7,914 nt of DNA from Thermoanaerobaculaceae bacterium (GTDB lineage Bacteria > Acidobacteriota > Thermoanaerobaculia > Thermoanaerobaculales > Thermoanaerobaculaceae), in the NCBI GenBank assembly GCA_022865555.1, contig JALHTD010000310.1, positions 1 to 7,914 on the forward strand, given 5' to 3'. The first letter of the stretch is position 1. Each line of letters opens with the position of its first letter. The translations under genes and the position numbers were made by a program. Below, piece by piece: positions 1-6,531 of the stretch. Under the pieces are notes generated by a model. That model was given only the letters and a program-made list of their open reading frames with translations, ran no database searches and had not been told where the DNA came from.

Positions 1-89
1 TCCTTTGGGCGGGGGCAAAGCCTCGCCTGTCGCGGCGAAGGGTCATGCCTCCGGAGGCCGCGGGGCCCCCGGCGCGCGAGTCGGGGTGG

Positions 90-121
90 GGTGTCGGTGA
101 TCCCGCAAGGCGGGAGACACC
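90..121 (+). promoter_or_regulatory. Bulged hairpin in the glyQ leader
   Basis: GGTGTC (90-95) pairs with GACACC (116-121), and TCCCGC (101-106) pairs with GCGGGA (110-115). The loop is AAG, with a 5-base bulge GGTGA on the 5' side, giving twelve Watson-Crick pairs in all. No T-run follows, so this is not an ordinary intrinsic terminator. The pairing is seen in the sequence; a role in RNA is inference. Confidence 0.45.
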
Positions 122-168
122 GCGGGGCCCCGGCCCGGGTCGCGCAACCGGGTCGCGGTCAAAGGAGC

Positions 169-205
169 ATCGGCCCGGCCGGTCGGTGGACCGGCGCGGG
201 CCGAT
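169..205 (+). promoter_or_regulatory. Long GC-rich hairpin in the glyQ leader
   Basis: ATCGGCCCG (169-177) pairs with CGGGCCGAT (197-205), and directly inside it GCCGGTC (178-184) pairs with GACCGGC (189-195). The loop is GGTG, with a single unpaired G at 196. Sixteen Watson-Crick pairs make this the strongest inverted repeat in the window. A few further pairs are possible outside it (164-168 with 207-210). The bases after it (AGCCCAAGCC) contain no T-tract, so intrinsic termination is unlikely. It ends 83 bases before the glyQ start and could be a transcript-stabilising or regulatory structure. Confidence 0.5.
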
Positions 206-274
206 AGCCCAAGCCGCAAGAGGCAGCGAGCCTTGTGATAGACTGCGCAACCGTGCGTGCCCGCAGCGGCGCGT

Positions 275-282
275 AAAGGCGG
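275..282 (+). promoter_or_regulatory. Ribosome binding site that decides the glyQ GTG start
   Basis: AAAGGCGG lies 6 bases before the GTG at 289. An in-frame TAA at 274-276 overlaps its first bases, and the only usual start codon between that stop and the conserved GlyQ residues is the GTG at 289. The start is therefore essentially forced, although the codon is GTG and the Shine-Dalgarno match is only moderate. Confidence 0.7.
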
Positions 283-288
283 TATCTA

Positions 289-1320
289 GTGGATCTGCAG
301 TCACTTATCCTCTCCCTCTCGCGCTTCTGGGGCGAGCAGGGATGCGTGGTGCAGCAGCCCTACGACCTCGAGGTCGGTGCGGGCACCATGCACCCTGAGA
401 CGTTTCTTCGCGTGCTGGGGCCCGAGCCGTACCGGGTGGCGTACGTGCAGCCCTCGCGGCGCCCCGCCGACGCCCGCTTTGGGGAGAACCCTTTCCGCTT
501 CGGCAAGCACTTCCAGATGCAGGTCATCCTGAAGCCCGCGCCCGACGACGTGCAGGAGCTTTTCCTGGCCTCGCTGGCCGCCCTGGGCATCGAGCCGGCC
601 TTACACGACGTGCGCTTCGAGGAGGACAACTGGGAGTCGCCGACGCTAGGTGCCTGGGGCGTCGGCTGGCAGGTCCTGCTGGACGGCATGGAGATCACTC
701 AGTTCACGTACTTCCAGCAGGCAGGCGGCCTGGACTTGCAGCCGATCTCGGCGGAGCTCACCTACGGCCTGGAACGCATCGCGATGTTCCTGCAGCGCAA
801 GGACTCTGGCTTCGAAATGGAGTGGGGCGGGGGGCTCACCTACGGGCAGGTGCGGCATCAGGATGAGGTGGAGCTGTCCCGCTACGCCTTCGAAGTTGCC
901 GACGTGGACATGCTCCGGCGCCAGTTCGAGGACTGGGAGCGGGAGGCCGGGCGCTGCCTGGAGCTGGAGGAGCCTCTGGTGATCCCGGGCCTCGAGGCCG
1001 CGCTCAAGATGTCGCACCTCTTCAACCTCATGGACGCGCGGGGCGCGATCGCCGTGACCGAGCGCGTCGCGCTCATCGGGCGTGTGCGCAAGGTGGCCCA
1101 ACGCTGCGCACGGGCGTACGTCACCCAGCGCGAACGGCTCGGGTTACCGCTCCTCAAGCGCCAGGGCAACGGCGCCCAGAAGGGCAACGCCACGCCCCGC
1201 AACGGAGGGAACGGGCGGAACGGGCGGGCGGCCACCCCACCCGGGGTCTCGGGTGGGCGGAAACGAGGGGGCTCATCGCGAAGGAAGAGGAATGAAGGCG
1301 AGCCGGAGAGCCGGTCATGA
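289..1320 (+). CDS. glyQ: Glycyl-tRNA synthetase alpha subunit (EC 6.1.1.14), with an unusual basic C-terminal tail
   Basis: This is the catalytic alpha subunit of the cytoplasmic alpha2beta2 glycyl-tRNA synthetase. It activates glycine with ATP and, with GlyS, charges tRNA-Gly. The class II catalytic core fills residues 1-289: DLEVGAGTMHPETFLRVLGP near the N-terminus, QPSRRP at 54-59 followed by RFGENP, EEDNWESPTLGAWGVGW at about 111-127, FTYFQQ, and the motif-3-like TYGLER at 158-163. The core matches the family closely from start to end. GlyQ proteins are usually about 290-305 residues; this one has 343. The excess is a tail from about K290, rich in Gly, Asn, Arg and Lys, with no counterpart in the family. 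Third positions in the first 20 or so tail codons remain G or C, but later codons (AAA, CGA, TCA, AAT, GAA) look less like the genome's usual choice. The gene overlaps glyS by four bases (ATGA), indicating translational coupling. The core assignment is certain; the meaning of the tail is open. Confidence 0.97.
   Translation: MDLQSLILSLSRFWGEQGCVVQQPYDLEVGAGTMHPETFLRVLGPEPYRVAYVQPSRRPADARFGENPFRFGKHFQMQVILKPAPDDVQELFLASLAALGIEPALHDVRFEEDNWESPTLGAWGVGWQVLLDGMEITQFTYFQQAGGLDLQPISAELTYGLERIAMFLQRKDSGFEMEWGGGLTYGQVRHQDEVELSRYAFEVADVDMLRRQFEDWEREAGRCLELEEPLVIPGLEAALKMSHLFNLMDARGAIAVTERVALIGRVRKVAQRCARAYVTQRERLGLPLLKRQGNGAQKGNATPRNGGNGRNGRAATPPGVSGGRKRGGSSRRKRNEGEPESRS
1201..1227 (+). repeat. Three tandem 9-bp units in the glyQ tail
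   Basis: The units AACGGAGGG, AACGGGCGG and AACGGGCGG stand head to tail, followed by a further GCGG. In frame they encode Asn-Gly-Gly, Asn-Gly-Arg, Asn-Gly-Arg. The repeat suggests that at least part of the extra GlyQ tail grew by slippage or unequal exchange. Confidence 0.7.
1236..1257 (+). promoter_or_regulatory. Hairpin inside the 3' end of glyQ, ahead of glyS
   Basis: CCCACCC (1236-1242) is perfectly complementary to GGGTGGG (1251-1257) around an 8-base loop. It lies in the tail-coding part of glyQ, about 60 bases before the glyS start. No T-run follows. It may affect translation or mRNA stability at the glyQ-glyS junction, or may simply be a by-product of GC-rich sequence. Confidence 0.35.
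1305..1310 (+). promoter_or_regulatory. Ribosome binding site of glyS
   Basis: GGAGAG ends 6 bases before the glyS ATG at 1317, inside the last codons of glyQ. A stronger purine-rich block, AAGGAAGAGG (1281-1290), lies further upstream, directly before an out-of-frame ATG at 1292. Confidence 0.6.
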
Positions 1321-3410
1321 ACGGAGAGTTCCTGATCGAGCTGCTCTGCGAGGAGATTCCGGCCAACGCCCTCCCCTCGATTCGTGAGCAGCTCACGGAG
1401 ATCTTCTGCAGCGAGCTCGCGGAGGCCGGCTACGAGGGTTTCACGGTCCGGGTGGTCTCCACCGTGCGCCGCATCGTCGTGCACGCCGCGGGCCTGCCCG
1501 CGCAGCAGCCAGACCGCGAGGAGGAGGTGTTCGGGCCTCCGGTGCGCGCCGCATTCTCGAGCGACGGTTCGCCCACGCCGGCGGCGCTAGGGTTCGCGAG
1601 GGGATTAGGGGTCTCGGTGGACAGCCTGCGCGTGGCACAGGGGCCCAAGGGCGAGGTCGTGGCGGCCACCCGGCAGCTGCCCGGCAGGCCCAGCCCCGAA
1701 GTTCTGGGCGAGATCTGCGAGCGGGTCATCCCCGGGCTGCACGTGCCCAAGGCGATGCGGTGGGGGAGCGGGGAGCACACGTTCGTGCGCCCCGTCCACC
1801 GGATCGCGGCGTTGTTCGGCGATGGAGCCTTCACCGAGAAGGTCCCCGCGTCCCTCTTTGGTGTCAACTCCAACTGCAGCACGGTCGGCCACCGGGTCAC
1901 AAGCCCCGGCCGCATCGATGTCAGGGGCGTGAAGGGATTCGCCGGCTATGCGGCGCTGCTTGCCAAGGCCGGAGTCGTGCTGGACGCCGAGGAACGACGC
2001 CGCACCCTCGAGGGGCGCGCTGCGGCGCTGGCGGCCGAAGTGGGGTGTGAGGTGAGGCCCGACTCCGGACTGCTGGCCGAGATGGCAGAGCTCGTCGAAT
2101 GCCCCGGGCTGCTGCGCGGGGAGATCGCTGGGCGCTTCCTGGATCTGCCCGAGGAGGTGCTGGTCACCACCTTGCGGCACCACCAGAAGTGCCTGGTGCT
2201 GGTGCGGGAGGGCGTAGTTGCGCCGTACTTCTTGGCGGTCTGCGACCGGCTGGACGACCCGCAGGGCCACGTGCGTCGCGGCAACGAGTGGGTGGCAGGC
2301 GCGCGTCTGGCCGATGCCGCGTTCTTCTTCACGCAGGACCGCAAGACACCGTTCGCATCCAGGCGCGAGGCTCTCGCCAAGGTGGTGTTCCACCAGAAGC
2401 TCGGGACGTTCGCGCAGAAGTCGAAGGTGGTCGAGGCACTCGCCGAGTCGCTGGCCGGGGCGGCCGGGGTCGGCCTGGCGCCCGAGATGGTCGCACGGGC
2501 GTGCGGCTTGCTAAAACTCGACCTGACGACTTCCATGGTCGGCGAGTTTCCCGAGCTTCAGGGCGTGATGGGCGGAATCTATGCGCGGCTGGAAGGCGAG
2601 CCCGAGGAGGTCTGGCACGCGGTAGCCGATCAGTACGTGCCTGTCGGCCTGGAGGGTCTCCTTCCGCGTGGCCCGCTAGCGGCCGTCGTGGGCGTCGCGG
2701 ACCGGCTGGACACCCTGGCAGGCCTGTTCGGGGCCGGGGAGGTACCGTCGGGGAGCACGGACCCGTTTGCCCTCCGGCGCGCGGCGCTCGCCGTGGTGCG
2801 CATCGCCGCCGAGGCCCCACTGCGCTGCGACCTGCAGGAGGCGGCACACCGGGCGCTTCTGCTCCGCAAGGACATGGTGGCCGGCGAGATGAACGCGGCA
2901 GTGGCAGCGCTAAGCGAGTTCCTCCAGGAGCGCGTGCGCTTCTACCTCACGACGGTGGCCGGCGTGAGCCCCGAGGTCGCGGACGCGGTGCTGGCCGCGC
3001 GCTGGGGTGTCGTCCCTGACGACGTGGCGCGAGCCCGGGCTCTGGAGGCCGTGCGGGGGGAGGAGGTCTTCGGCCCCCTCGCGGTGGCGTTCAAGCGGGT
3101 GCGAAACATGGTCTCCAAGAGCGGCGAGGGGCGCTTCGTGGGGCAACTGCTGCGCGAGCCGGCCGAGAAGGAGCTGCTGGCCGCCATCTCCAAGGCGGAG
3201 AAAGAGGTCCAACGGACGGTCGAGCGCGGCGACTACGTGACGGGGCTACGGGCGCTCGCCACACTCGCGGCGCCCCTCGACACGTTTTTCACCGACGTGC
3301 TGGTCATCTGTGAAGACAAGGACCTGCGGGCAACGCGCCTGGCGCTGCTGGCCCGCGTCGAGAAGGTCTTCCTGCGTCTGGCCGACGTATCCAGGCTCTC
3401 GGCTCCATGA
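1317..3410 (+). CDS. glyS: Glycyl-tRNA synthetase beta subunit (EC 6.1.1.14)
   Basis: This is the beta subunit of the bacterial tetrameric glycyl-tRNA synthetase; it supplies tRNA-Gly recognition to the catalytic GlyQ subunit in the cytoplasm. Its 697 residues match the family's usual length of about 690. Recognisable GlyS signatures run through the protein: FLIELLCEEIPANALPS at the N-terminus, EVFGPP at about 70-75, TTLRHHQK with HHQK at 288-291, VGEFPELQGVMG from 408 in the HD-like region, ADRLDTLAGLF from 461, and DPFALRRAAL from 482. The end carries the DALR-type anticodon-binding domain (about 590-690), including APLDTFFTDVLVICED and RLALLARVEKVFLRLADVS. The gene is complete. The ATG start overlaps the glyQ stop (ATGA), so translation is probably coupled and the subunits are made together. 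A 77-base gap without a recognisable terminator leads to ppdK. I see no missing family motif. Confidence 0.97.
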   Translation: MNGEFLIELLCEEIPANALPSIREQLTEIFCSELAEAGYEGFTVRVVSTVRRIVVHAAGLPAQQPDREEEVFGPPVRAAFSSDGSPTPAALGFARGLGVSVDSLRVAQGPKGEVVAATRQLPGRPSPEVLGEICERVIPGLHVPKAMRWGSGEHTFVRPVHRIAALFGDGAFTEKVPASLFGVNSNCSTVGHRVTSPGRIDVRGVKGFAGYAALLAKAGVVLDAEERRRTLEGRAAALAAEVGCEVRPDSGLLAEMAELVECPGLLRGEIAGRFLDLPEEVLVTTLRHHQKCLVLVREGVVAPYFLAVCDRLDDPQGHVRRGNEWVAGARLADAAFFFTQDRKTPFASRREALAKVVFHQKLGTFAQKSKVVEALAESLAGAAGVGLAPEMVARACGLLKLDLTTSMVGEFPELQGVMGGIYARLEGEPEEVWHAVADQYVPVGLEGLLPRGPLAAVVGVADRLDTLAGLFGAGEVPSGSTDPFALRRAALAVVRIAAEAPLRCDLQEAAHRALLLRKDMVAGEMNAAVAALSEFLQERVRFYLTTVAGVSPEVADAVLAARWGVVPDDVARARALEAVRGEEVFGPLAVAFKRVRNMVSKSGEGRFVGQLLREPAEKELLAAISKAEKEVQRTVERGDYVTGLRALATLAAPLDTFFTDVLVICEDKDLRATRLALLARVEKVFLRLADVSRLSAP

Positions 3411-3474
3411 GTCAGCAAGACGGCAGGGTGGCACGCGTGGCCGCCCGCGGGCGCGCATCGACCCGCTCGTGAAC

Positions 3475-3482
3475 GGGGAGGA
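3475..3482 (+). promoter_or_regulatory. Strong ribosome binding site of ppdK
   Basis: GGGGAGGA lies 5 bases before the GTG at 3488 and is the best Shine-Dalgarno match in the window. It supports the GTG start, which gives the N-terminus MANRKLVYFF expected for the family. The rest of the 77-base glyS-ppdK gap holds a 12-bp palindrome (CGCCCGCGGGCG, 3442-3453) with no room for a loop and no T-run, so read-through from glyS is likely. Confidence 0.8.
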
Positions 3483-3487
3483 CGAAC

Positions 3488-6436
3488 GTGGCGAATCGCA
3501 AGCTGGTCTACTTCTTCGGCGGTGGCACGGCAGACGGCCGCGCGGACATGAAGAACCTGCTCGGAGGCAAGGGCGCCAACCTGGCAGAGATGGCGAACCT
3601 GAGAATCCCGGTGCCCGCCGGCTTCACCATCACAACCGAGGTCTGCACCCACTACTACGAGCATGGCCGCTCGTACCCGGAGACGCTCGAAGCGGACGTG
3701 GCGAAGGCGCCAGCCAAGGTCGAGAAGATCATGGACGCAAGGTTTGGGGATGCGGCCGACCCGCTACTCCTGTCGGTGCGCTCCGGCGCCCGCAGCTCGA
3801 TGCCAGGCATGATGGAGACGGTCCTCAACATCGGGCTGTGCTCCAAGACGCTCCCGGGCCTCATCGCCAGGACCAACAACCCGCGCTTCGTCTACGACGC
3901 TTACCGGCGGCTGATCATGATGTATTCCGACGTCGTCATGGAGAAGGCCGCGGGGATCGAGCCAGCCGAGGGCAACGGGATCCGCCAGCAGCTCGACCGC
4001 ATGCTCCGCGAGATGAAAGAGAGGCGTGGCCGAGCCACCGACGCCGACCTCACCGGGTCCGAGCTCAAGGAGCTCGTCGCGAAGTTCAAGGTTCGGGTGC
4101 GTGAGGTCCTGGGCAAGGAGTTCCCCGACGATCCCTGGAAGCAGCTGTGGGGCGGGATCGGCGCGGTGTTTGCATCGTGGAACGGCCGCCGCGCCGTCTC
4201 CTACCGCCGCATCGAGGGGATCCCGGACGAGTGGGGCACGGCGGTGACCGTTCAGGCCATGGTGTTCGGCAACATGGGTGACACTTCGGCCACCGGCGTC
4301 GCCTTCACCCGCAACCCAGCCACCGGCGAGAACAAGTTCTACGGGGAATGGCTACCCAATGCGCAGGGAGAGGACGTCGTGGCGGGGATCCGCACCCCGA
4401 ACCCGCTCAACGAGGACACCAAGAACGAGCAGAACAAGCACCTGCCGTCGCTCGAGAAGGCGATGCCCGGGGTCTACAAACAGCTCGACAAGATCCGCCG
4501 CACGCTCGAGAAGCACTACGCCGACATGCAGGACATCGAGTTCACCATCCAGGAGGGACACCTCTGGATGCTCCAGTGCCGCGTCGGCAAGCGCACCGGC
4601 ACCGCTGCCCTCAACATGGCGATGGACATGCTCTCGGAGAGGATGATCAGCAAGGAGACGGCCGTCATGCGCGTGGCCCCGGCGCAGCTGGACGAGCTGC
4701 TGCACCCGATCGTGGACCCCGCCGCCGAGAAGGGCGCGGACCTGATCGCCAAGGGGCTCCCCGCCGGCCCGGGCGGCGCGGTGGGGCAGATCGTCTTCAC
4801 CGCCGCGGATGCGGTCGCCTGGACCAAGACGGGCAAGAAGGTGCTTCTCGTCCGCGAGGAGACCAACCCGGAGGACGTCGAGGGCATGCGCGCCTCGGTC
4901 GGCATCCTCACCGCCCGCGGCGGCATGACCTCGCACGCGGCGCTCGTCGCGCGTGGCTGGGGCAAGTGCTGCATCGTCGGGGCCGGCGGGCTGGTCGTGG
5001 ACGTCCACGGCAAGATGATCAAGGTGGGCGGGCGCACGTTCAGGGAGGGCGCGGTACTGACCCTCAACGGGACGAGGGGGCACGTCTACGCCGGGGCGCT
5101 CGCGATGACGGACGCCACCGAGAACCCGCGCTTCCGACAGTTCATGAAGCTGGCCGATGGGATCCGCACGATGAAGGTGCGGACCAACGCCGACACGCCC
5201 GAGGACGCCGCCAAGGCTCGCGAGTTCGGCGCGGAGGGGATCGGTCTCCTCCGTACCGAGCACATGTTCTACGGGAAGGGCTCGGAGCAGCCGTTGTTCC
5301 TGCTGCGCAAGATGATCGTCTCCTCCACCGAGGCCGAGCGGCGCGCCGCCCTCGACGAGCTCTACCCGTTCGTCAAGAAGGACATCAAGGCGACGCTGGC
5401 GGTCATGGACGGGCTGCCGGTGACGATCCGCCTCCTCGACCCGCCGCTGCACGAGTTCGTGCCGAACAGCCCGGACGAGCGCGCCAAGCTCGCCCAGGCG
5501 CTCAGCATCAGCGCCGGCGAGCTCACCAAGCGCGCCGACGACCTGCACGAGTCCAACCCGATGATGGGCCACAGGGGCGTGCGCCTGGGCGTCACGTTCC
5601 CCGAGATCTCGGAGATGCAGATCCGCGCCATCCTCGAGTCCACGGTCGAGCTGACCCGCGAGGGGAAGAAGGTCTTCCCCGAGATCATGGTTCCGGTGGT
5701 CGGCCTGGTCTCCGAGCTCGACAACCAGAAGGCGATCGCGAAGCGGATCCACGACGAGGTGTGTGCCAAGTACGGGGTCAAGAGGATCGAGCACATGTAC
5801 GGCACGATGATCGAGATCCCGCGCGCGTCGCTGACCGCGGACAAGATCGCGGCCACCGCCGAGTTCTTCTCGTACGGCACCAACGACCTCACCCAGATGA
5901 CGTTCGGGTTCTCGCGCGACGACATCGGCGGCTTCGTGCCGGACTACCTCAAGAAGAAGTTGCTCCCGGCCGACCCGTTCCAGATCCTCGACAGGGAAGG
6001 CGTGGGCCAGCTCGTCGAGATGGGCATCAAGCTCGGGCGGGCGACCCGGCCGAAGCTCAAGGTCGGGATCTGCGGTGAGCACGGCGGCGAGCCCAACTCG
6101 GTGGAGTTCTGCCACATCGTGGGTATGGACTACGTGTCGTGCTCGCCATTCCGCGTGCCGATCGCGCGCCTCGCCGCGGCGCAGGCGCAGCTCACCCACC
6201 CGCGTGGCACGAAGCCGGTCGCCGGCAAACCCAAGGGTGCAGCGAAGCCGAAACCGAAGGCCAAGACGAGGCCAAAGGCCAAGACGAGGCCAAAGGCCAA
6301 GACGAGACCAAAGGCCAAGACGAGGCCAAAGGCCAAGACGAGACCAAAGGCCAAGCCCTCCGCAAAGAAGCCGGCGGCCAGGAAGAAGGCGGCGCCGAAG
6401 AGGAAGGCCAGAGCCGGGTCAAAGGCTCGCCGGTAG
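3488..6436 (+). CDS. ppdK: Pyruvate,phosphate dikinase (EC 2.7.9.1), with a lysine-rich repeat tail
   Basis: The cytoplasmic enzyme catalyses reversible conversion of pyruvate + ATP + Pi to PEP + AMP + PPi, a node between glycolysis and gluconeogenesis. Three domains are visible. The N-terminal ATP-grasp domain (about 20-390) has GGKGANLAEM with K28, LLSVRSGARSSMPGMMETV with R98, and E351, Q363 and R365 at the ATP site. The swivelling phosphohistidine domain (about 410-530) has GGMTSHAALVARG with catalytic H483 and the adjacent Thr481 that regulators phosphorylate in some organisms. The PEP/pyruvate barrel (about 545-900) has GIGLLRTEHMF with R589, FFSYGTNDLTQMTFGFSRDD, GICGEHGGEP and YVSCSPFRVP with C885. 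By recalled numbering these match Clostridium symbiosum K22, R92, E323, Q335, R337, H455, R561 and C831, so no key residue is missing. PPDK normally ends shortly after IARLAAAQAQL (residue 902 here). This protein continues for 80 residues of Lys, Pro, Ala, Arg and Thr, including five PKAKTR units. It probably shares a transcript with glyQ-glyS. No PPDK regulatory kinase/phosphatase gene is present. Confidence 0.98.
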   Translation: MANRKLVYFFGGGTADGRADMKNLLGGKGANLAEMANLRIPVPAGFTITTEVCTHYYEHGRSYPETLEADVAKAPAKVEKIMDARFGDAADPLLLSVRSGARSSMPGMMETVLNIGLCSKTLPGLIARTNNPRFVYDAYRRLIMMYSDVVMEKAAGIEPAEGNGIRQQLDRMLREMKERRGRATDADLTGSELKELVAKFKVRVREVLGKEFPDDPWKQLWGGIGAVFASWNGRRAVSYRRIEGIPDEWGTAVTVQAMVFGNMGDTSATGVAFTRNPATGENKFYGEWLPNAQGEDVVAGIRTPNPLNEDTKNEQNKHLPSLEKAMPGVYKQLDKIRRTLEKHYADMQDIEFTIQEGHLWMLQCRVGKRTGTAALNMAMDMLSERMISKETAVMRVAPAQLDELLHPIVDPAAEKGADLIAKGLPAGPGGAVGQIVFTAADAVAWTKTGKKVLLVREETNPEDVEGMRASVGILTARGGMTSHAALVARGWGKCCIVGAGGLVVDVHGKMIKVGGRTFREGAVLTLNGTRGHVYAGALAMTDATENPRFRQFMKLADGIRTMKVRTNADTPEDAAKAREFGAEGIGLLRTEHMFYGKGSEQPLFLLRKMIVSSTEAERRAALDELYPFVKKDIKATLAVMDGLPVTIRLLDPPLHEFVPNSPDERAKLAQALSISAGELTKRADDLHESNPMMGHRGVRLGVTFPEISEMQIRAILESTVELTREGKKVFPEIMVPVVGLVSELDNQKAIAKRIHDEVCAKYGVKRIEHMYGTMIEIPRASLTADKIAATAEFFSYGTNDLTQMTFGFSRDDIGGFVPDYLKKKLLPADPFQILDREGVGQLVEMGIKLGRATRPKLKVGICGEHGGEPNSVEFCHIVGMDYVSCSPFRVPIARLAAAQAQLTHPRGTKPVAGKPKGAAKPKPKAKTRPKAKTRPKAKTRPKAKTRPKAKTRPKAKPSAKKPAARKKAAPKRKARAGSKARR
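6254..6355 (+). repeat. Tandem 18-bp repeat encoding PKAKTR in the ppdK tail
   Basis: Five full 18-bp units (6254, 6272, 6290, 6308, 6326) and a 12-bp partial unit (6344-6355) follow one another without gaps. The unit is CCAAAGGCCAAGACGAGG; unit 1 begins CCG, and units 3 and 5 end AGA instead of AGG. Units 2+3 (6272-6307) are identical to units 4+5 (6308-6343), and the identity runs on into the partial unit, so a 48-base stretch recurs at an offset of 36. Because the unit length is a multiple of three, copy-number change keeps the frame. Confidence 0.95.
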
Positions 6437-6478
6437 CGGCGGCTGCCGGCCGGCACAGAACGAACGCGAATGCCCTGT

Positions 6479-6507
6479 CGGGCGGCCTGCGTGCCGCCCG
6501 CTTTCTC
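6479..6507 (+). terminator. Probable Rho-independent terminator after ppdK
   Basis: CGGGCGGC (6479-6486) is perfectly complementary to GCCGCCCG (6493-6500) around a 6-base loop (CTGCGT) and is followed by CTTTCTC. The stem is GC-only and sits 43 bases after the ppdK stop. The T-tract is short and interrupted, as is common in high-GC genomes, so efficiency is uncertain. Confidence 0.65.
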
Positions 6508-6531
6508 ATGGCCGGTCCCGGTATCGGTGCA

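Larger units (their letters stand above)
1..288. other. Non-coding GC-rich leader upstream of glyQ, with several inverted and direct repeats
   Basis: I find no credible protein gene here; the one long open frame across it runs out of frame into glyQ and has no recognisable protein features. The stretch is dense in structure. A bulged hairpin lies at 90-121 and a long hairpin at 169-205. The 12-mer CCGCGGGGCCCC occurs at 58-69 and 120-131, and its palindromic GGGGCCCC halves could pair with each other. A 10-mer CCGGGTCGCG is repeated at 135-144 and 148-157, and GCCTCCGGAGGC (47-58) is a perfect palindrome. I looked for and did not see the conserved cores of a T-box, glycine riboswitch, cobalamin riboswitch, c-di-GMP riboswitch, RNase P RNA, SRP RNA or tmRNA. 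It could be the structured 5' leader of the glyQ transcript, the end of an upstream unit, or an unrecognised RNA. The boundary of any upstream gene lies outside the window. Confidence 0.6.

Noticed and set aside
81..131. T-box-like elements (GGGGTGG and, further on, ACCGCGG)
   Set aside because: In a T-box these parts form one contiguous 14-base element. Here about 30 bases of hairpin separate them, and no specifier loop, antiterminator or terminator was found.
216..244. Possible glyQ promoter with -10 TAGACT (239-244)
   Set aside because: The hexamer matches at four of six positions, but the -35 position at proper spacing has no resemblance to TTGACA. Too weak to annotate in this composition.
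45..398. 117-codon + strand frame over the leader and the start of glyQ
   Set aside because: It is out of frame with glyQ, has a Pro/Arg/Gly-rich product with no recognisable domain, and crosses strong hairpins that look non-coding.
3442..3453. Palindrome CGCCCGCGGGCG between glyS and ppdK as a terminator
   Set aside because: It has no loop and no following T-run, so a stable terminator hairpin is not expected.
4348..6078. 576-codon open frame on the + strand in another frame of ppdK
   Set aside because: The product is almost wholly Arg, Gly, Ala, Pro, Asp and His, as expected for a shifted frame of high-GC coding DNA. ppdK occupies the true frame.
4352..6199. 615-codon open frame on the - strand opposite ppdK
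   Set aside because: It lies antisense to a gene with every catalytic motif intact. Its product is a monotonous mix of Leu, Val, Arg, His and Asp typical of the complement of GC-rich coding sequence, and it shows no family motif.
6254..6355. CRISPR-like array
   Set aside because: The 18-bp units are directly adjacent with no spacers and are in frame within ppdK; they are a coding tandem repeat.
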